A stretch of DNA of 19,008 nt from Clostridia bacterium (GCA_017390825.1 JAFPAK010000117.1:1-19008), one strand, 5' to 3'; shown: positions 1-7,269, counted from the first letter of the stretch. The notes: generated from the sequence alone by a model not told the origin. Numbers and translations are program-made.

Positions 1-161
1 AATATTTAAAGGCATATCCGCCAGATATACCGTTGCTCATTCCGGGTGAAGTCATAAGCAAAAAGCTTATCGACCACCTTGTGCAATATGAAAGCCACGG
101 TATCCGTGTACATTCAAACAGCGGAAGATTTCCGCCGACGCTTGGTGTAGTTAAAATTTAA
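1..161 (+). CDS. Orn/Lys/Arg decarboxylase, C-terminal end (partial)
   Basis: Only the last 52 codons are in the window (frame begins at base 3, TAA at 159-161). The readable protein contains PPDIPLLIPGEVIS followed by HGIRVHSNSGRFPPTLGVVKI-stop. The Y-PPGIP-x-x-x-PGE pattern is typical of the C-terminal domain of PLP-dependent ornithine/lysine/arginine decarboxylases, which remove the alpha-carboxyl of a basic amino acid to make a polyamine or its precursor. Here the usual PPGIP is PPDIP. The catalytic lysine and PLP-binding part lie outside the window, so substrate cannot be inferred. No clear terminator follows before the scfA promoter at 244. Confidence 0.75.
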   Translation, partial: YLKAYPPDIPLLIPGEVISKKLIDHLVQYESHGIRVHSNSGRFPPTLGVVKI

Positions 162-243
162 AATTATAAGAAGATCATTTCTGACGGAAATGCAATTGAT
201 TGTAACTTATGTGTTTTTAAGCAAAATTCATTGTTAAAACGAG

Positions 244-272
244 TTGACAAGGAAAGATGCTTGTGATATAAT
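244..272 (+). promoter_or_regulatory. Promoter of the SCIFF locus
   Basis: TTGACA at 244-249 and TATAAT at 267-272 are separated by exactly 17 bp, and a TGA just upstream of the -10 makes it an extended -10 (TGnTATAAT). This is a full-consensus vegetative sigma promoter. Transcription would start near 279, giving a leader of about 34 nt to the scfA start. Its position inside any longer upstream reading frame argues against an scfA start before 313. Confidence 0.85.
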
Positions 273-312
273 CAAGACTAGAAATGAAACCTATTTTAAG
301 GAGCAAACGATA

Positions 313-465
313 ATGAAAAGAATTAAAACCTTGAATTCAAGAGATCTTAAGAAATCAGCAGAAAAGGGCGGTTGCGGCGAGTGCCAGACATCTTGCCAGT
401 CTGCAAGCAAGACTTCATGCTCAGTTGCAAACCAGCAGTGCGAGCAGTGCAAGGCTGAGAAATAA
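313..465 (+). CDS. scfA: SCIFF ranthipeptide precursor (variant)
   Basis: This 50-residue peptide begins MKRIKTLNSRDLKKS and ends in a cysteine-rich core, and it is followed directly by its radical SAM maturase, so it is a SCIFF (six cysteines in forty-five residues) precursor. ATG at 313 is chosen because AAGGAG at 298-303 lies 9 nt upstream; an in-frame codon at 244 would overlap the promoter. The N-terminal MK-x-IKTLN leader and GCGECQTSCQSA segment match the family strongly. Cysteines are at 21, 24, 28, 36, 43 and 46. The usual fourth cysteine, in CQSACKTSCT, is serine (S32), and the usual Thr37 is serine too. An additional cysteine at 46 brings the total back to six. In characterised family members the maturase makes a Cys-to-Thr thioether, so this variant may be modified differently. 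The mature product's role is unknown in the family. Confidence 0.93.
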   Translation: MKRIKTLNSRDLKKSAEKGGCGECQTSCQSASKTSCSVANQQCEQCKAEK

Positions 466-483
466 GTTATTTCATTTAAAACG

Positions 484-516
484 GCCACGGCAAAATCAGC
501 CGTGGCTCTTTATTTT
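484..516 (+). terminator. Attenuator-like hairpin between scfA and scfB
   Basis: GCCACGGC (484-491) and GCCGTGGC (499-506) form a perfect 8-bp GC-rich stem around a 7-nt loop, followed by TCTTTATTTT. It lies 19 nt after the scfA stop and 28 nt before the scfB start. Inferred role: partial termination or 3'-end stabilisation so that the small peptide is made in excess over its maturase. The interrupted T-tract suggests incomplete termination. Confidence 0.75.
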
Positions 517-533
517 GAAAGGATTGTTATAAT

Positions 534-1898
534 TTGATTCACGCATATAAAAGTAACGGCTACAACATTATTATCGATGTAAACAGCGGATGTGTTCATT
601 CGGTGGATGAAGTAGCCTTTGATGCTATAAAAAAATACACGGAAATGTCAAAAGAGGAGCTTGAAAACTATATCCTCACAACTCACAGCGGCAAGATCAC
701 AAAAGAGGAATTTTCGGAGCTGTGTGAAGATATTGAGCAATTAAAAAAAGAGGGCAAGCTTTTTTCCGAAGACCCATTCAGAGATTACGCTTTTGATTTT
801 AAAAAACGTCAATCGGTAATAAAGGCAATGTGTCTGCATGTTGCACACGATTGCAATCTTGCCTGCAAATACTGCTTTGCCGGCGACGGCGAATATTGCA
901 GCAAGGGGCTTATGAGTTTTGAAGTGGGCAAGGCGGCATTCGATTATCTTATCGCCCATTCGGGAACAAGAAAGAATCTTGAAGTAGACTTTTTCGGCGG
1001 CGAGCCGACGCTCAATTTTGAAGTCGTAAAGCAGCTTGTTGAGTACGGCCGTTCTATCGAAAAGCAGCACAACAAGAATTTCCGCTTCACGTTCACCACC
1101 AACGGTGTTAAGGTGACCGATGAAATAATGGATTTCTGCGATAAGGAAATGAGTAACGTTGTAATGAGCCTTGACGGTAGGCGCGAAGTCAATGACCGTA
1201 TGCGTGTAAACAAAAACGGTGACGGATGTTATGATAAGATAGTTCCCATATTCCAAAAATGGGCTGACCGCCGCAATCAGCAGAACTATTACATAAGAGG
1301 CACTTATACAAAGTTCAACACTGACTTTGCAAGCGATATCATTCATATGGCTGACCTTGGATTTAAGGAAATATCCATTGAACCGGTAGTTGCCTCTCCC
1401 GATGAGCCGTATGCGCTCTCATATGATGATCTGGCAACGCTTAAGAATCAATACGATATACTCGCAAAAGAAATGATAAGGCGTGAGAAAAAAGGTAAAG
1501 GCTTCAATTTCTATCATTATATGATCGACCTTGAAGGCGGTCCGTGTATCGTCAAGCGTATTTCCGGTTGCGGTGTCGGCACAGAATATATGGCAGTAAC
1601 TCCGGACGGTGATATTTATCCATGTCACCAGTTCGTTGGTGATGAAAAATTCAAAATGGGCACCGTATTCACAGGAATTGAAAACACAGATATTTGTGAT
1701 GAGTTCAAATTCTGCAATGTCTATGCGCATGAGGAATGTAAGGACTGCTTTGCACGGCTTTATTGTAGCGGCGGCTGCGCTGCTAATGCATATCATTCCA
1801 CCGGCAGCATCCGCGGCGTGTATGAGTTGGGCTGCGAACTGCATAAAAAGCGAATTGAAGCCGCTATTATGATGAAAGTCGCATTGAGCGAAGAATAA
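534..1898 (+). CDS. scfB: SCIFF maturase, radical SAM/SPASM thioether-forming enzyme
   Basis: This 454-residue enzyme uses SAM and Fe-S clusters to abstract hydrogen from the precursor and form a Cys-to-alpha-carbon thioether. The N-terminal ~85 residues (GYNIIIDVNSGCVHSVDEV) resemble the peptide-recognition region of SCIFF maturases. The radical SAM core has C107-x3-C111-x2-C114 (CNLACKYC) for the SAM-binding 4Fe-4S cluster and FFGGEP at 153-158. The SPASM region for auxiliary clusters includes GCGVGTEYMAVTPDG with C346, then C364, C402, C405, C411, C415 and C434 (CxxCFARLYCSGGC is typical). The start is TTG at 534, with GAAAGGA at 517-523 about 10 nt upstream, and MIHAYKSNGYN is where family members begin. 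Length is normal for the family. It is cotranscribed with scfA through the leaky hairpin and ends in its own terminator at 1920. Confidence 0.95.
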   Translation: MIHAYKSNGYNIIIDVNSGCVHSVDEVAFDAIKKYTEMSKEELENYILTTHSGKITKEEFSELCEDIEQLKKEGKLFSEDPFRDYAFDFKKRQSVIKAMCLHVAHDCNLACKYCFAGDGEYCSKGLMSFEVGKAAFDYLIAHSGTRKNLEVDFFGGEPTLNFEVVKQLVEYGRSIEKQHNKNFRFTFTTNGVKVTDEIMDFCDKEMSNVVMSLDGRREVNDRMRVNKNGDGCYDKIVPIFQKWADRRNQQNYYIRGTYTKFNTDFASDIIHMADLGFKEISIEPVVASPDEPYALSYDDLATLKNQYDILAKEMIRREKKGKGFNFYHYMIDLEGGPCIVKRISGCGVGTEYMAVTPDGDIYPCHQFVGDEKFKMGTVFTGIENTDICDEFKFCNVYAHEECKDCFARLYCSGGCAANAYHSTGSIRGVYELGCELHKKRIEAAIMMKVALSEE

Positions 1899-1919
1899 AA
1901 TATTTTTATTATATATCAC

Positions 1920-1948
1920 AAGGCGCCAATTGGCGCCTTTATTCTTTA
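1920..1948 (+). terminator. Terminator after scfB
   Basis: AAGGCGCC-AATT-GGCGCCTT (1920-1939) is a fully self-complementary 20-mer giving an 8-bp stem with AATT loop, followed by TATTCTTTA. It starts 21 nt after the scfB stop. Its T-tract is modest. Confidence 0.8.
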
Positions 1949-1961
1949 TAATTCGCAAATT

Positions 1962-1993
1962 ATAGTCAATCAATCAATTGATTAATTGACTAT
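1962..1993. repeat. 32-nt AT-rich palindrome in gene-free region
   Basis: The stretch reads ATAGTCAAT ... ATTGACTAT and is palindromic across 32 nt with one mismatched pair (1971 against 1984). It is embedded in TCAATCAATC/GATTAATTGA sequence. It lies in a 303-base stretch (1899-2201) with no supportable gene. It could be an operator, an insertion scar or part of the 3' structure of the converging transcripts. I see no promoter next to it that would decide this. Confidence 0.5.
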
Positions 1994-2043
1994 TAATGTG
2001 GTTAACTAATTGCGTTTAAACGAGTGATTACGGTAAGGTTATC

Positions 2044-2093
2044 AAAAAGAGAATACTGCAAACGGTTTTGCCCATTTGCAGTATTCTCTTTTT
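2044..2093 (-). terminator. Long hairpin, probable (bidirectional) terminator of the PTS operon
   Basis: A 19-bp perfect stem pairs 2044-2062 (AAAAAGAGAATACTGCAAA) with 2075-2093 around a 12-nt loop. Both ends are A/T tracts, so it can terminate transcription in either direction. It sits about 110 nt downstream of the ptsI stop (minus) and about 100 nt past the scfB terminator (plus), between convergent operons. Such a long perfect stem could also be the 3' end of a small RNA, but no convincing promoter for one is visible. Confidence 0.7.
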
Positions 2094-2136
2094 GTTATTT
2101 GAATAAAGGAGTAAAGAATATGTAAGTGAAGTTTAT

Positions 2137-2185
2137 CGAGGAACAAATGTCACCGTTATTTACCGGTAACATCTATATATCCTCG
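2137..2185. other. Nested stem-loop in the ptsI 3' region
   Basis: Outer arms CGAGGA (2137-2142) and TCCTCG (2180-2185) enclose an inner stem of ATGTCACCG pairing with CGGTAACAT (one G-T pair) around a short loop. No T-run follows on either strand. It begins just beyond the ptsI stop on the minus strand, so it probably folds in the 3' UTR of the PTS mRNA, perhaps as an exonuclease barrier. On the plus strand an AAAGGAG just upstream is followed by ATG-TAA, so nothing is coded there. Confidence 0.5.
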
Positions 2186-2201
2186 CATTTTAATTTTGTA
2201 C

Positions 2202-3836
2202 TTAAGAAAGGTCAAGATTTCTTACGGTATCTCTTATCTTCAAAATAAATGAAGGCGATACCGAAAGCTCATCAATTCCCATTCGGAGAAATGTCTCGGT
2301 AAGTGAAGTATCTGCCGCCAGCTCACCGCATATTCCTATCCAAGCACCGGCTTTATGGGCATTTTCCGCCGAAAATTCGATCAGACGGAGGACTGCCTCA
2401 TGGTGAGGATCGCAGAACTGCTCTAAATGATGATTCTGTCTGTCGCAGGCAAGAGTATATTGAATCAAATCGTTGGTGCCCACGCTGAAAAAGTCTACCA
2501 TTTTCGCCAGCTTTTCGCTGATAATTGCAGCAGCCGGGGTTTCAATCATAATACCAATCTCAACATCGCTGCTGAATTCGGTACCGCTCTGCTGCAAATC
2601 GTTCTTTACCTCATTGCAGATATCAAGTATCCTTTCAAGTTCAGACACACTTGTGATCATCGGGAACATAATTCCCAATTTACCGAAAACAGATGCACGG
2701 AAAAGCGCACGCAGTTGAGTTTTAAAAATTTCGGGTCTTGTCAGACAAATGCGGATTGCCCTGAGTCCCAAAGCCGGATTTTCTTCCTCGCCCAGATCGA
2801 AATAGCCTACCTTTTTATCTGCTCCTATATCAAGCGTACGGATGATAACCTTTTTGCCAGCCATACTTACAAGCACCTTTTTGTATGCTTCAAACTGTTG
2901 CTGTTCGGTTGGAAAATCCGTACCTTCAAGGTAAAGGAACTCGCTGCGGAAAAGTCCGATACCGCCGGCATCATTAGCAAGAACTGCGCCGATATCTTCA
3001 ACGCCGCCGATATTAGCGTAAATATTTATTTTTTTGCCATCAAGCGTTATATTTTCCTTGCCCTTGAGTTTTTTCAAAAGTTCCTTCTTTTCAAGGCTCT
3101 CTTTGCGCTTGTGCTCAATACGCTCCAGCGTTTCCTCATCAGGCTCGATAAACACCTCTCCGGTAAATCCGTCAACTGCTATCACATCGCCGTCTTTAAT
3201 ATTAGACAGAAATTCTTCGCCCACACCTATAACAGCAGGAATATTCATTGTTCTAGCAAGTATTGCGGTGTGAGAATTGGAAGAACCGTATGCGGTAACG
3301 AACGCAAGAATCTTTTCCTTATCAAGCAATACTGTTTCACTTGGTGTAAGATCATCATCGCATATTATAGAAGGCTCATCAGATACAACGCTTTTTTCAG
3401 CATCGGAACTCATACAGGCAATAAGACGGTCGGAAATATCCTTGACATCTGTAGCTCTGGCCTGCATATAAGCATCATCCATTGCAGCAAACATAGAAGA
3501 AAAATTGTTTGCAGTAAGAGAAATTGCATATTCGGCATTGACAGATTGAGTTTCAATAATATTTCGTATCGACTCGTTATAATCATCGTCCTCAAGCATC
3601 ATCATATGAATTTCAAAAATCTGAGCGTTTGTTTCACCGACTTCACGGAGGGCTTTTTCATAAATCTGCGAAAGTTCCTCCGTTGCTCTTTCCTTTGCCG
3701 CTTCTACACGGGCAAGCTCGGCTTGAACATCGCCGATATCGGTACGGCGGATCTTTGTTTTCTTCTTTTTGAAAAAAACAGATGCTCTGCCCACGGCAAT
3801 TGCGCCGTATACGCCCTTTCCTGTGAATTTCAACAT
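2202..3836 (-). CDS. ptsI: PTS phosphoenolpyruvate-protein phosphotransferase, enzyme I
   Basis: Cytoplasmic enzyme I takes the phosphoryl group from phosphoenolpyruvate and passes it to HPr. ATG at 3836 is preferred because AAAGGTGG lies 8 nt upstream; an in-frame GTG at 3848 overlaps that site and leaves no ribosome binding site of its own. The 544-residue protein is slightly shorter than E. coli EI. The phosphocarrier histidine is H189 in SSNSHTAILARTMNIPAV, at the same position as in E. coli. The C-terminal TIM-barrel PEP domain shows GGIGLFRSEFLYL, FPTEQQQ, GIMIETPAAA, FSVGTNDL and the GICGELAAD cysteine loop. It is the last gene of the operon, 23 nt after ptsH, and is followed by 3' hairpins at 2137-2185 and 2044-2093. 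Confidence 0.97.
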   Translation of the reverse strand: MLKFTGKGVYGAIAVGRASVFFKKKKTKIRRTDIGDVQAELARVEAAKERATEELSQIYEKALREVGETNAQIFEIHMMMLEDDDYNESIRNIIETQSVNAEYAISLTANNFSSMFAAMDDAYMQARATDVKDISDRLIACMSSDAEKSVVSDEPSIICDDDLTPSETVLLDKEKILAFVTAYGSSNSHTAILARTMNIPAVIGVGEEFLSNIKDGDVIAVDGFTGEVFIEPDEETLERIEHKRKESLEKKELLKKLKGKENITLDGKKINIYANIGGVEDIGAVLANDAGGIGLFRSEFLYLEGTDFPTEQQQFEAYKKVLVSMAGKKVIIRTLDIGADKKVGYFDLGEEENPALGLRAIRICLTRPEIFKTQLRALFRASVFGKLGIMFPMITSVSELERILDICNEVKNDLQQSGTEFSSDVEIGIMIETPAAAIISEKLAKMVDFFSVGTNDLIQYTLACDRQNHHLEQFCDPHHEAVLRLIEFSAENAHKAGAWIGICGELAADTSLTETFLRMGIDELSVSPSFILKIRDTVRNLDLS

Positions 3837-3859
3837 AGTCTCCGCCACCTTTCAGCTAA

Positions 3860-4117
3860 TTACAGATTAGCAGCGAAAAAGTCTTGCATAGCGCTGCATG
3901 CTGCTTCTTCATCTTCTCCGGTTATAGTTACGGTGACGGTATCGCCGCATTTGATCCCCATACCCATGAGCATCATAAGCTTAGTTGCGTTTACAGATTT
4001 TCCATCCTTCTCAATAAGGATCTCACTCTGAAAGCCCTTTGCAGTTTTAGCAAGCATACCTGCAGGTCTTGCGTGAATACCGACCTCGTCTTTGATCGTA
4101 TAGTTAAATTGTTTCAT
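3860..4117 (-). CDS. ptsH: HPr phosphocarrier protein lacking regulatory Ser46
   Basis: HPr (85 residues) relays phosphate from EI to sugar-specific EIIA domains. The active-site histidine is H15 in VGIHARPAGML. In HPr proteins regulated by HPr kinase, Ser46 follows GKxVNxK (KSIMGVMSLG). Here the segment reads GKSVNATKLMMLMGMG, so position 46 is lysine with Thr at 45. Met-rich ATKLMMLMG variants are, as I recall, common in gut Clostridia and are not expected to be substrates for canonical HPrK serine phosphorylation. GAAAGGA lies 9 nt before the ATG. It sits 17 nt after the EIICBA gene and 23 nt before ptsI, so the three are cotranscribed. Confidence 0.95.
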   Translation of the reverse strand: MKQFNYTIKDEVGIHARPAGMLAKTAKGFQSEILIEKDGKSVNATKLMMLMGMGIKCGDTVTVTITGEDEEAACSAMQDFFAANL

Positions 4118-4134
4118 TGTATTGAGTCCTTTCT

Positions 4135-6264
4135 CTATTTGATTTCGAGTATCTTTTCGCCCTTTTTAATTTCGCCTTGGGCAACAGCATCGACCGATGC
4201 ATAATCATCAGTATTACAAATTACCATAGGAGTTGTGACCTTGTAGCCTTCATTTTTAATTCCGTCAAGGTCAAAGGAAATAAGCAGATCTCCCGTTTTA
4301 ACCTCTGCTCCGTCCTTCACATGAGCTTCAAAATATTTACCGCCGAGCTTTACGGTGTCTATACCGATATGAAGCAATATTTCACAACCGTTGTGTGATA
4401 CGATATTGACTGCATGGTTGGTGTCAAACACCATCTCTACCTTACCGTCGCAAGGCGAGTATAGCATACCGTCAGTTGGTTCAATAGCAATACCTTTACC
4501 CAGCACCTCAGATGAAAAGGCTTCGTCCTCAACATTTTCAAGTGCAATAACACTACCGTTCATATGTGCAAGAAGTTCGAAAGCATCGGTTTTCGTAGTT
4601 ACAGACTCCGCTTCTTCGGGTTTGGCTGCACCATCGTCCAATACTAAACTGTCGAGATCGTCTGACTCCGGCGAATCCAAAAAGTCTTCAAGGTTAGACT
4701 TTATTACCGAAACATGCGGTCCGTATATTATTTGCACGCCCTGTCCTTTATGAATAACGCCGGATGCCCCGCTCTGCTTAAGAAAAGCGTCATTTACGAT
4801 CGTCGCATCGCTTACGGTTATTCTTAATCTTGTAGCACAACAATCTAAATCTACAAGGTTAGCTTTCCCGCCGAGTCCCTTGATAATCAAGGCGCTGACG
4901 AGATCGGAGACACCTGAACCGAGAGATTTTTGAGAAGCGTTTCTTTCATTAAGATCCTGACGGGTGAAAAGCTTGGTCTCTTCGTCATCCGCTTCTCTGC
5001 CCGGTGTTTTGAATTTGAATTTTGTAATCATGAAATAGAACACAAAATAGTAAACCACAGCATAGATCAAACCTATGATCACTATCCATATCCAGTTAGT
5101 CTTTTCATTACCCTGAAGCACACCGAACAATGTAAGATCGATAGCACCGCCTGAGAAGGTCATACCTACGCCGACATTGAATATGTGCATAAGCATATAG
5201 GAAAGACCTGCGAGAATACAGTGTACTACATACATAGCAGGTGCAACAAACAGGAAGGTGAATTCCAAGGGTTCTGTAATACCGGTAAGCATTGATGTAA
5301 GAGCAGCAGAAAGCAGAAGTCCTCCTACTACCTTTTTCTTTTCGGGTCGAGCTGCCTTGTACATAGCAAGCGCCGCTGCCGGAAGACCGAAAATCATAAA
5401 GGGGAATTTGCCCGACATAAATCTTGTAGCAGATACAGAGAAGTGCTCGGTAGATTTTGAAGCAAGCTCTGCAAAGAATATATTTTGTGCTCCGGTGACG
5501 GTGACACCGTCAATTATCATAGAGCCGCCGAGCTCTGTCTGCCAGAAAGGCATATAAAATACATGGTGCAGACCGAAGGGAATGAGTGCACGTTCGATGA
5601 TACCGTAGATCCATGTGCCTGCGTAGCCCGATTCAAGCACAAGCTGACCCAATGCAGCAATTCCGCTTTGAACGACCGGCCAGATGAAAAACATTGCTAT
5701 ACCTACGATCAGATAGAAGATGCTGCATACGATAGGCACAAATCTTGTGCCACCGAAAAATGACAATACCTGCGGAAGCTTGATCTTATAGAACCTATTG
5801 TGCAGGGCCGCAACACCGAGTCCGACGATTATACCGCCGAATACACCCATCTGCAATGTCGTTATGCCCAGCACAGATGTAGTAGTATTAGGCGCCATTG
5901 CTTCTACACCGCCTTTAGCAGCAATAAGCGTGCTTATGGTCGTGTTCATAATAAGATAAGCGACAACACCGGAAAGTGCTGCTACTTCCTTCTCCTTTTT
6001 TGCCATACCAATGGCAACACCCATAGCAAACAGCAATGCAAGATTATCAAACACGGCACTACCTGTTTTGCTCATAATATCAAGGATGGTATATAAAATT
6101 CCGCCCTCCTTGATAATGTTAGTTAAATGGTACGCTTCAAGAGTTGTAGGATTCGTAAAGGAACTTCCGATTCCGAGAAGCAAGCCCGCAACAGGGAGTA
6201 TGGCGATCGGAAGCATGAAAGAACGCCCAACTCTTTGTAAAACTCCGAAAATTTTGTCTTTCAC
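4135..6264 (-). CDS. ptsG: Glucose-type PTS transporter EIICBA, full-length fusion
   Basis: This membrane permease imports and phosphorylates a hexose, most likely glucose. GTG at 6264 is chosen because GGAGGA lies 7 nt upstream and MKDKIFGVLQRVGRSFMLPI matches the normal beginning of the family; an in-frame ATG 15 nt earlier overlaps that ribosome binding site. The 709 residues are EIIC (about 1-420, multiple membrane helices, with GITEPLEFTF at 328-337), EIIB (about 450-530, phosphocysteine C476 in CCATRLR) and EIIA (about 565-709, active histidine H632 in ILLHIGIDTV with accessory H617). An acidic linker at 531-557 joins B and A. Because it has its own EIIA domain, no separate IIA gene is needed. 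It follows the antiterminator gene, as ptsG does in Bacillus subtilis. Substrate (glucose rather than GlcNAc or another glucoside) is inferred from overall resemblance and operon order. Confidence 0.9.
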   Translation of the reverse strand: MKDKIFGVLQRVGRSFMLPIAILPVAGLLLGIGSSFTNPTTLEAYHLTNIIKEGGILYTILDIMSKTGSAVFDNLALLFAMGVAIGMAKKEKEVAALSGVVAYLIMNTTISTLIAAKGGVEAMAPNTTTSVLGITTLQMGVFGGIIVGLGVAALHNRFYKIKLPQVLSFFGGTRFVPIVCSIFYLIVGIAMFFIWPVVQSGIAALGQLVLESGYAGTWIYGIIERALIPFGLHHVFYMPFWQTELGGSMIIDGVTVTGAQNIFFAELASKSTEHFSVSATRFMSGKFPFMIFGLPAAALAMYKAARPEKKKVVGGLLLSAALTSMLTGITEPLEFTFLFVAPAMYVVHCILAGLSYMLMHIFNVGVGMTFSGGAIDLTLFGVLQGNEKTNWIWIVIIGLIYAVVYYFVFYFMITKFKFKTPGREADDEETKLFTRQDLNERNASQKSLGSGVSDLVSALIIKGLGGKANLVDLDCCATRLRITVSDATIVNDAFLKQSGASGVIHKGQGVQIIYGPHVSVIKSNLEDFLDSPESDDLDSLVLDDGAAKPEEAESVTTKTDAFELLAHMNGSVIALENVEDEAFSSEVLGKGIAIEPTDGMLYSPCDGKVEMVFDTNHAVNIVSHNGCEILLHIGIDTVKLGGKYFEAHVKDGAEVKTGDLLISFDLDGIKNEGYKVTTPMVICNTDDYASVDAVAQGEIKKGEKILEIK

Positions 6265-6301
6265 AGTCGATTCCTCCATTTTAATTTTAGTCACAGAACC
6301 G

Positions 6302-6324
6302 GTGTGATCGGCGCCTGAACACAC
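6302..6324. other. Small stem-loop between antiterminator gene and ptsG
   Basis: GTGTGATC (6302-6309) and GAACACAC (6317-6324) pair with one A-A mismatch around a 7-nt loop. No T-run follows, and I find no second RAT-like sequence in this 83-nt gap, so it is more likely an RNA-processing or stabilising element than a regulated terminator. Confidence 0.35.
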
Positions 6325-6347
6325 ATATTCTGCATGAAATATAAAAA

Positions 6348-7190
6348 TCAGCTATTCGAACTGACCTTTTTTAAGTGAATTGTAAGGGTTAAAAGCTCGT
6401 CTTCGGAAATATTTTTCTTATAAGTTTTTAAAATATACTCCTGTATACACAAAGCACATTTATAATGTTTATTGCAGGTTTGCTTTATCATCGTAGCAAA
6501 AGTGTTGTCATTGCTCAATGCTTCCGGCAACGGCTTACCCGCAAAAATACGTCCTGCCAAATATTTTAAATGTGCAACAAATCTTTCATAACACGGATCA
6601 TTTTTATCAAACTCTTTGTTATAATAGTATTCGGATATTTCCAGGCATCCGTTTATCATTTTGGTGATGTCATACACATCACTTATCTTTACATCCAGGC
6701 GAGCATTTATTATATGCATCGCAATAAATCCTGCCTCATCTCTCGACATTCTGATCCCTAATCTTTTGTCTATCTGATCGATGCAGTATTCGCCGAGTCT
6801 TAATTCCTTAGGATAGCATTCGCTTATGGAATCAAGCAACGGATTAGTAAATTCCATGCCGTTTTTCTTTCGTTCGATCGCAAATGCGATATGATCGCTC
6901 AAGGTTACAAGCAAGGATTCTTTCAGATTTTCACTATACGCGGCATTTATATATTCAACCATATCGCTTGTAAACGTCAGATATTCTTCGGGTATCTCAC
7001 GAAGCAGTGTGATCATTTTCTTTTGAAGCTCATAGTCGGTAATAATATAGGTTTTCTGTATTTGAGATTTGTCTACCTCATCACCGTATTTCTTTCCGAA
7101 ACCGATTCCTTTTCCCGAAACTATCTGCTCTTTTCCGTGCTCATCCAATACACACAGATTATTATTATTGATGGCTTTTATAACTTTCAT
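6348..7190 (-). CDS. PRD-containing transcription antiterminator, BglG/LicT/GlcT family
   Basis: The 280-residue protein binds nascent RNA at a RAT site and blocks an overlapping terminator. The N-terminal RNA-binding (CAT) domain, about 1-58, starts MKVIKAINNNNLCVLDEHGK and includes KGIGFGKKYGD, both characteristic. Two PTS regulatory domains follow, with regulatory histidines at 100 (LSDHIAFA) and 159 (GFIAMHI) in PRD1 and 207 (FVAHLKYL) and 272 (LTIHLKK) in PRD2. The first three match LicT numbering and the fourth is within a few residues of it. AGGAG lies 6 nt upstream of the ATG. It is the first gene of the PTS operon, with a RAT and terminator in its own leader, so it should be autoregulated and controlled by phosphorylation from the PTS encoded downstream. 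Gene order resembles glcT-ptsG-ptsH-ptsI of Bacillus, so a glcT role is likely but not proven. Confidence 0.93.
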   Translation of the reverse strand: MKVIKAINNNNLCVLDEHGKEQIVSGKGIGFGKKYGDEVDKSQIQKTYIITDYELQKKMITLLREIPEEYLTFTSDMVEYINAAYSENLKESLLVTLSDHIAFAIERKKNGMEFTNPLLDSISECYPKELRLGEYCIDQIDKRLGIRMSRDEAGFIAMHIINARLDVKISDVYDITKMINGCLEISEYYYNKEFDKNDPCYERFVAHLKYLAGRIFAGKPLPEALSNDNTFATMIKQTCNKHYKCALCIQEYILKTYKKNISEDELLTLTIHLKKVSSNS

Positions 7191-7213
7191 TTCTATCTCC
7201 TGATTTTGAAAAT

Positions 7214-7269
7214 AAAAAAAGCCAACCTTTACACAGCTACACTAAAAGCGAAACGGTGCAAAAAGTTGG
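7214..7269 (-). terminator. Conditional terminator in the antiterminator leader
   Basis: On the minus strand, CCAACTTTTTGCAC (7256-7269) pairs with GTGTAAAGGTTGG (from 7222) through a nine-pair lower stem, a bulged U and four more pairs. It is followed by seven U's (7214-7220). The 5' arm begins inside the RAT site, the geometry needed for mutually exclusive antiterminator and terminator folds. Confidence 0.85.

Noticed and set aside
244..312. N-terminal extension of scfA
   Set aside because: The extension would start inside the -35 of the promoter and upstream of the transcription start. SCIFF precursors begin at MKxIKTLN, which has its own AAGGAG.
741..1346. Minus-strand open frame opposite scfB
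   Set aside because: No ribosome binding site, no recognisable motif, and full overlap with the radical SAM core of scfB.
2106..2125. AAAGGAG followed by ATG on the plus strand
   Set aside because: The ATG is followed directly by TAA, so nothing is encoded; probably chance or part of the 3' structures.
2427..4031. Very long (over 500-codon) plus-strand open frame opposite ptsI and ptsH
   Set aside because: It is antisense to two clearly recognised PTS genes, its residue composition is unlike a folded protein (Cys/Phe/Ile/Lys-rich without motifs), and it has no good ribosome binding site. Long antisense frames are common opposite genes with this codon use.
6265..6324. N-terminal extension of the EIICBA protein with 20 more residues
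   Set aside because: It includes the GGAGGA ribosome binding site for GTG 6264, has no SD itself, and its residues (CSGADHTGSVTK) are unlike the family N-terminus.
6265..6347. Second RAT site before ptsG, as in Bacillus subtilis
   Set aside because: A small stem-loop is present at 6302-6324 but it lacks the GTGTTAC...GGCATnACC features and there is no terminator T-run.
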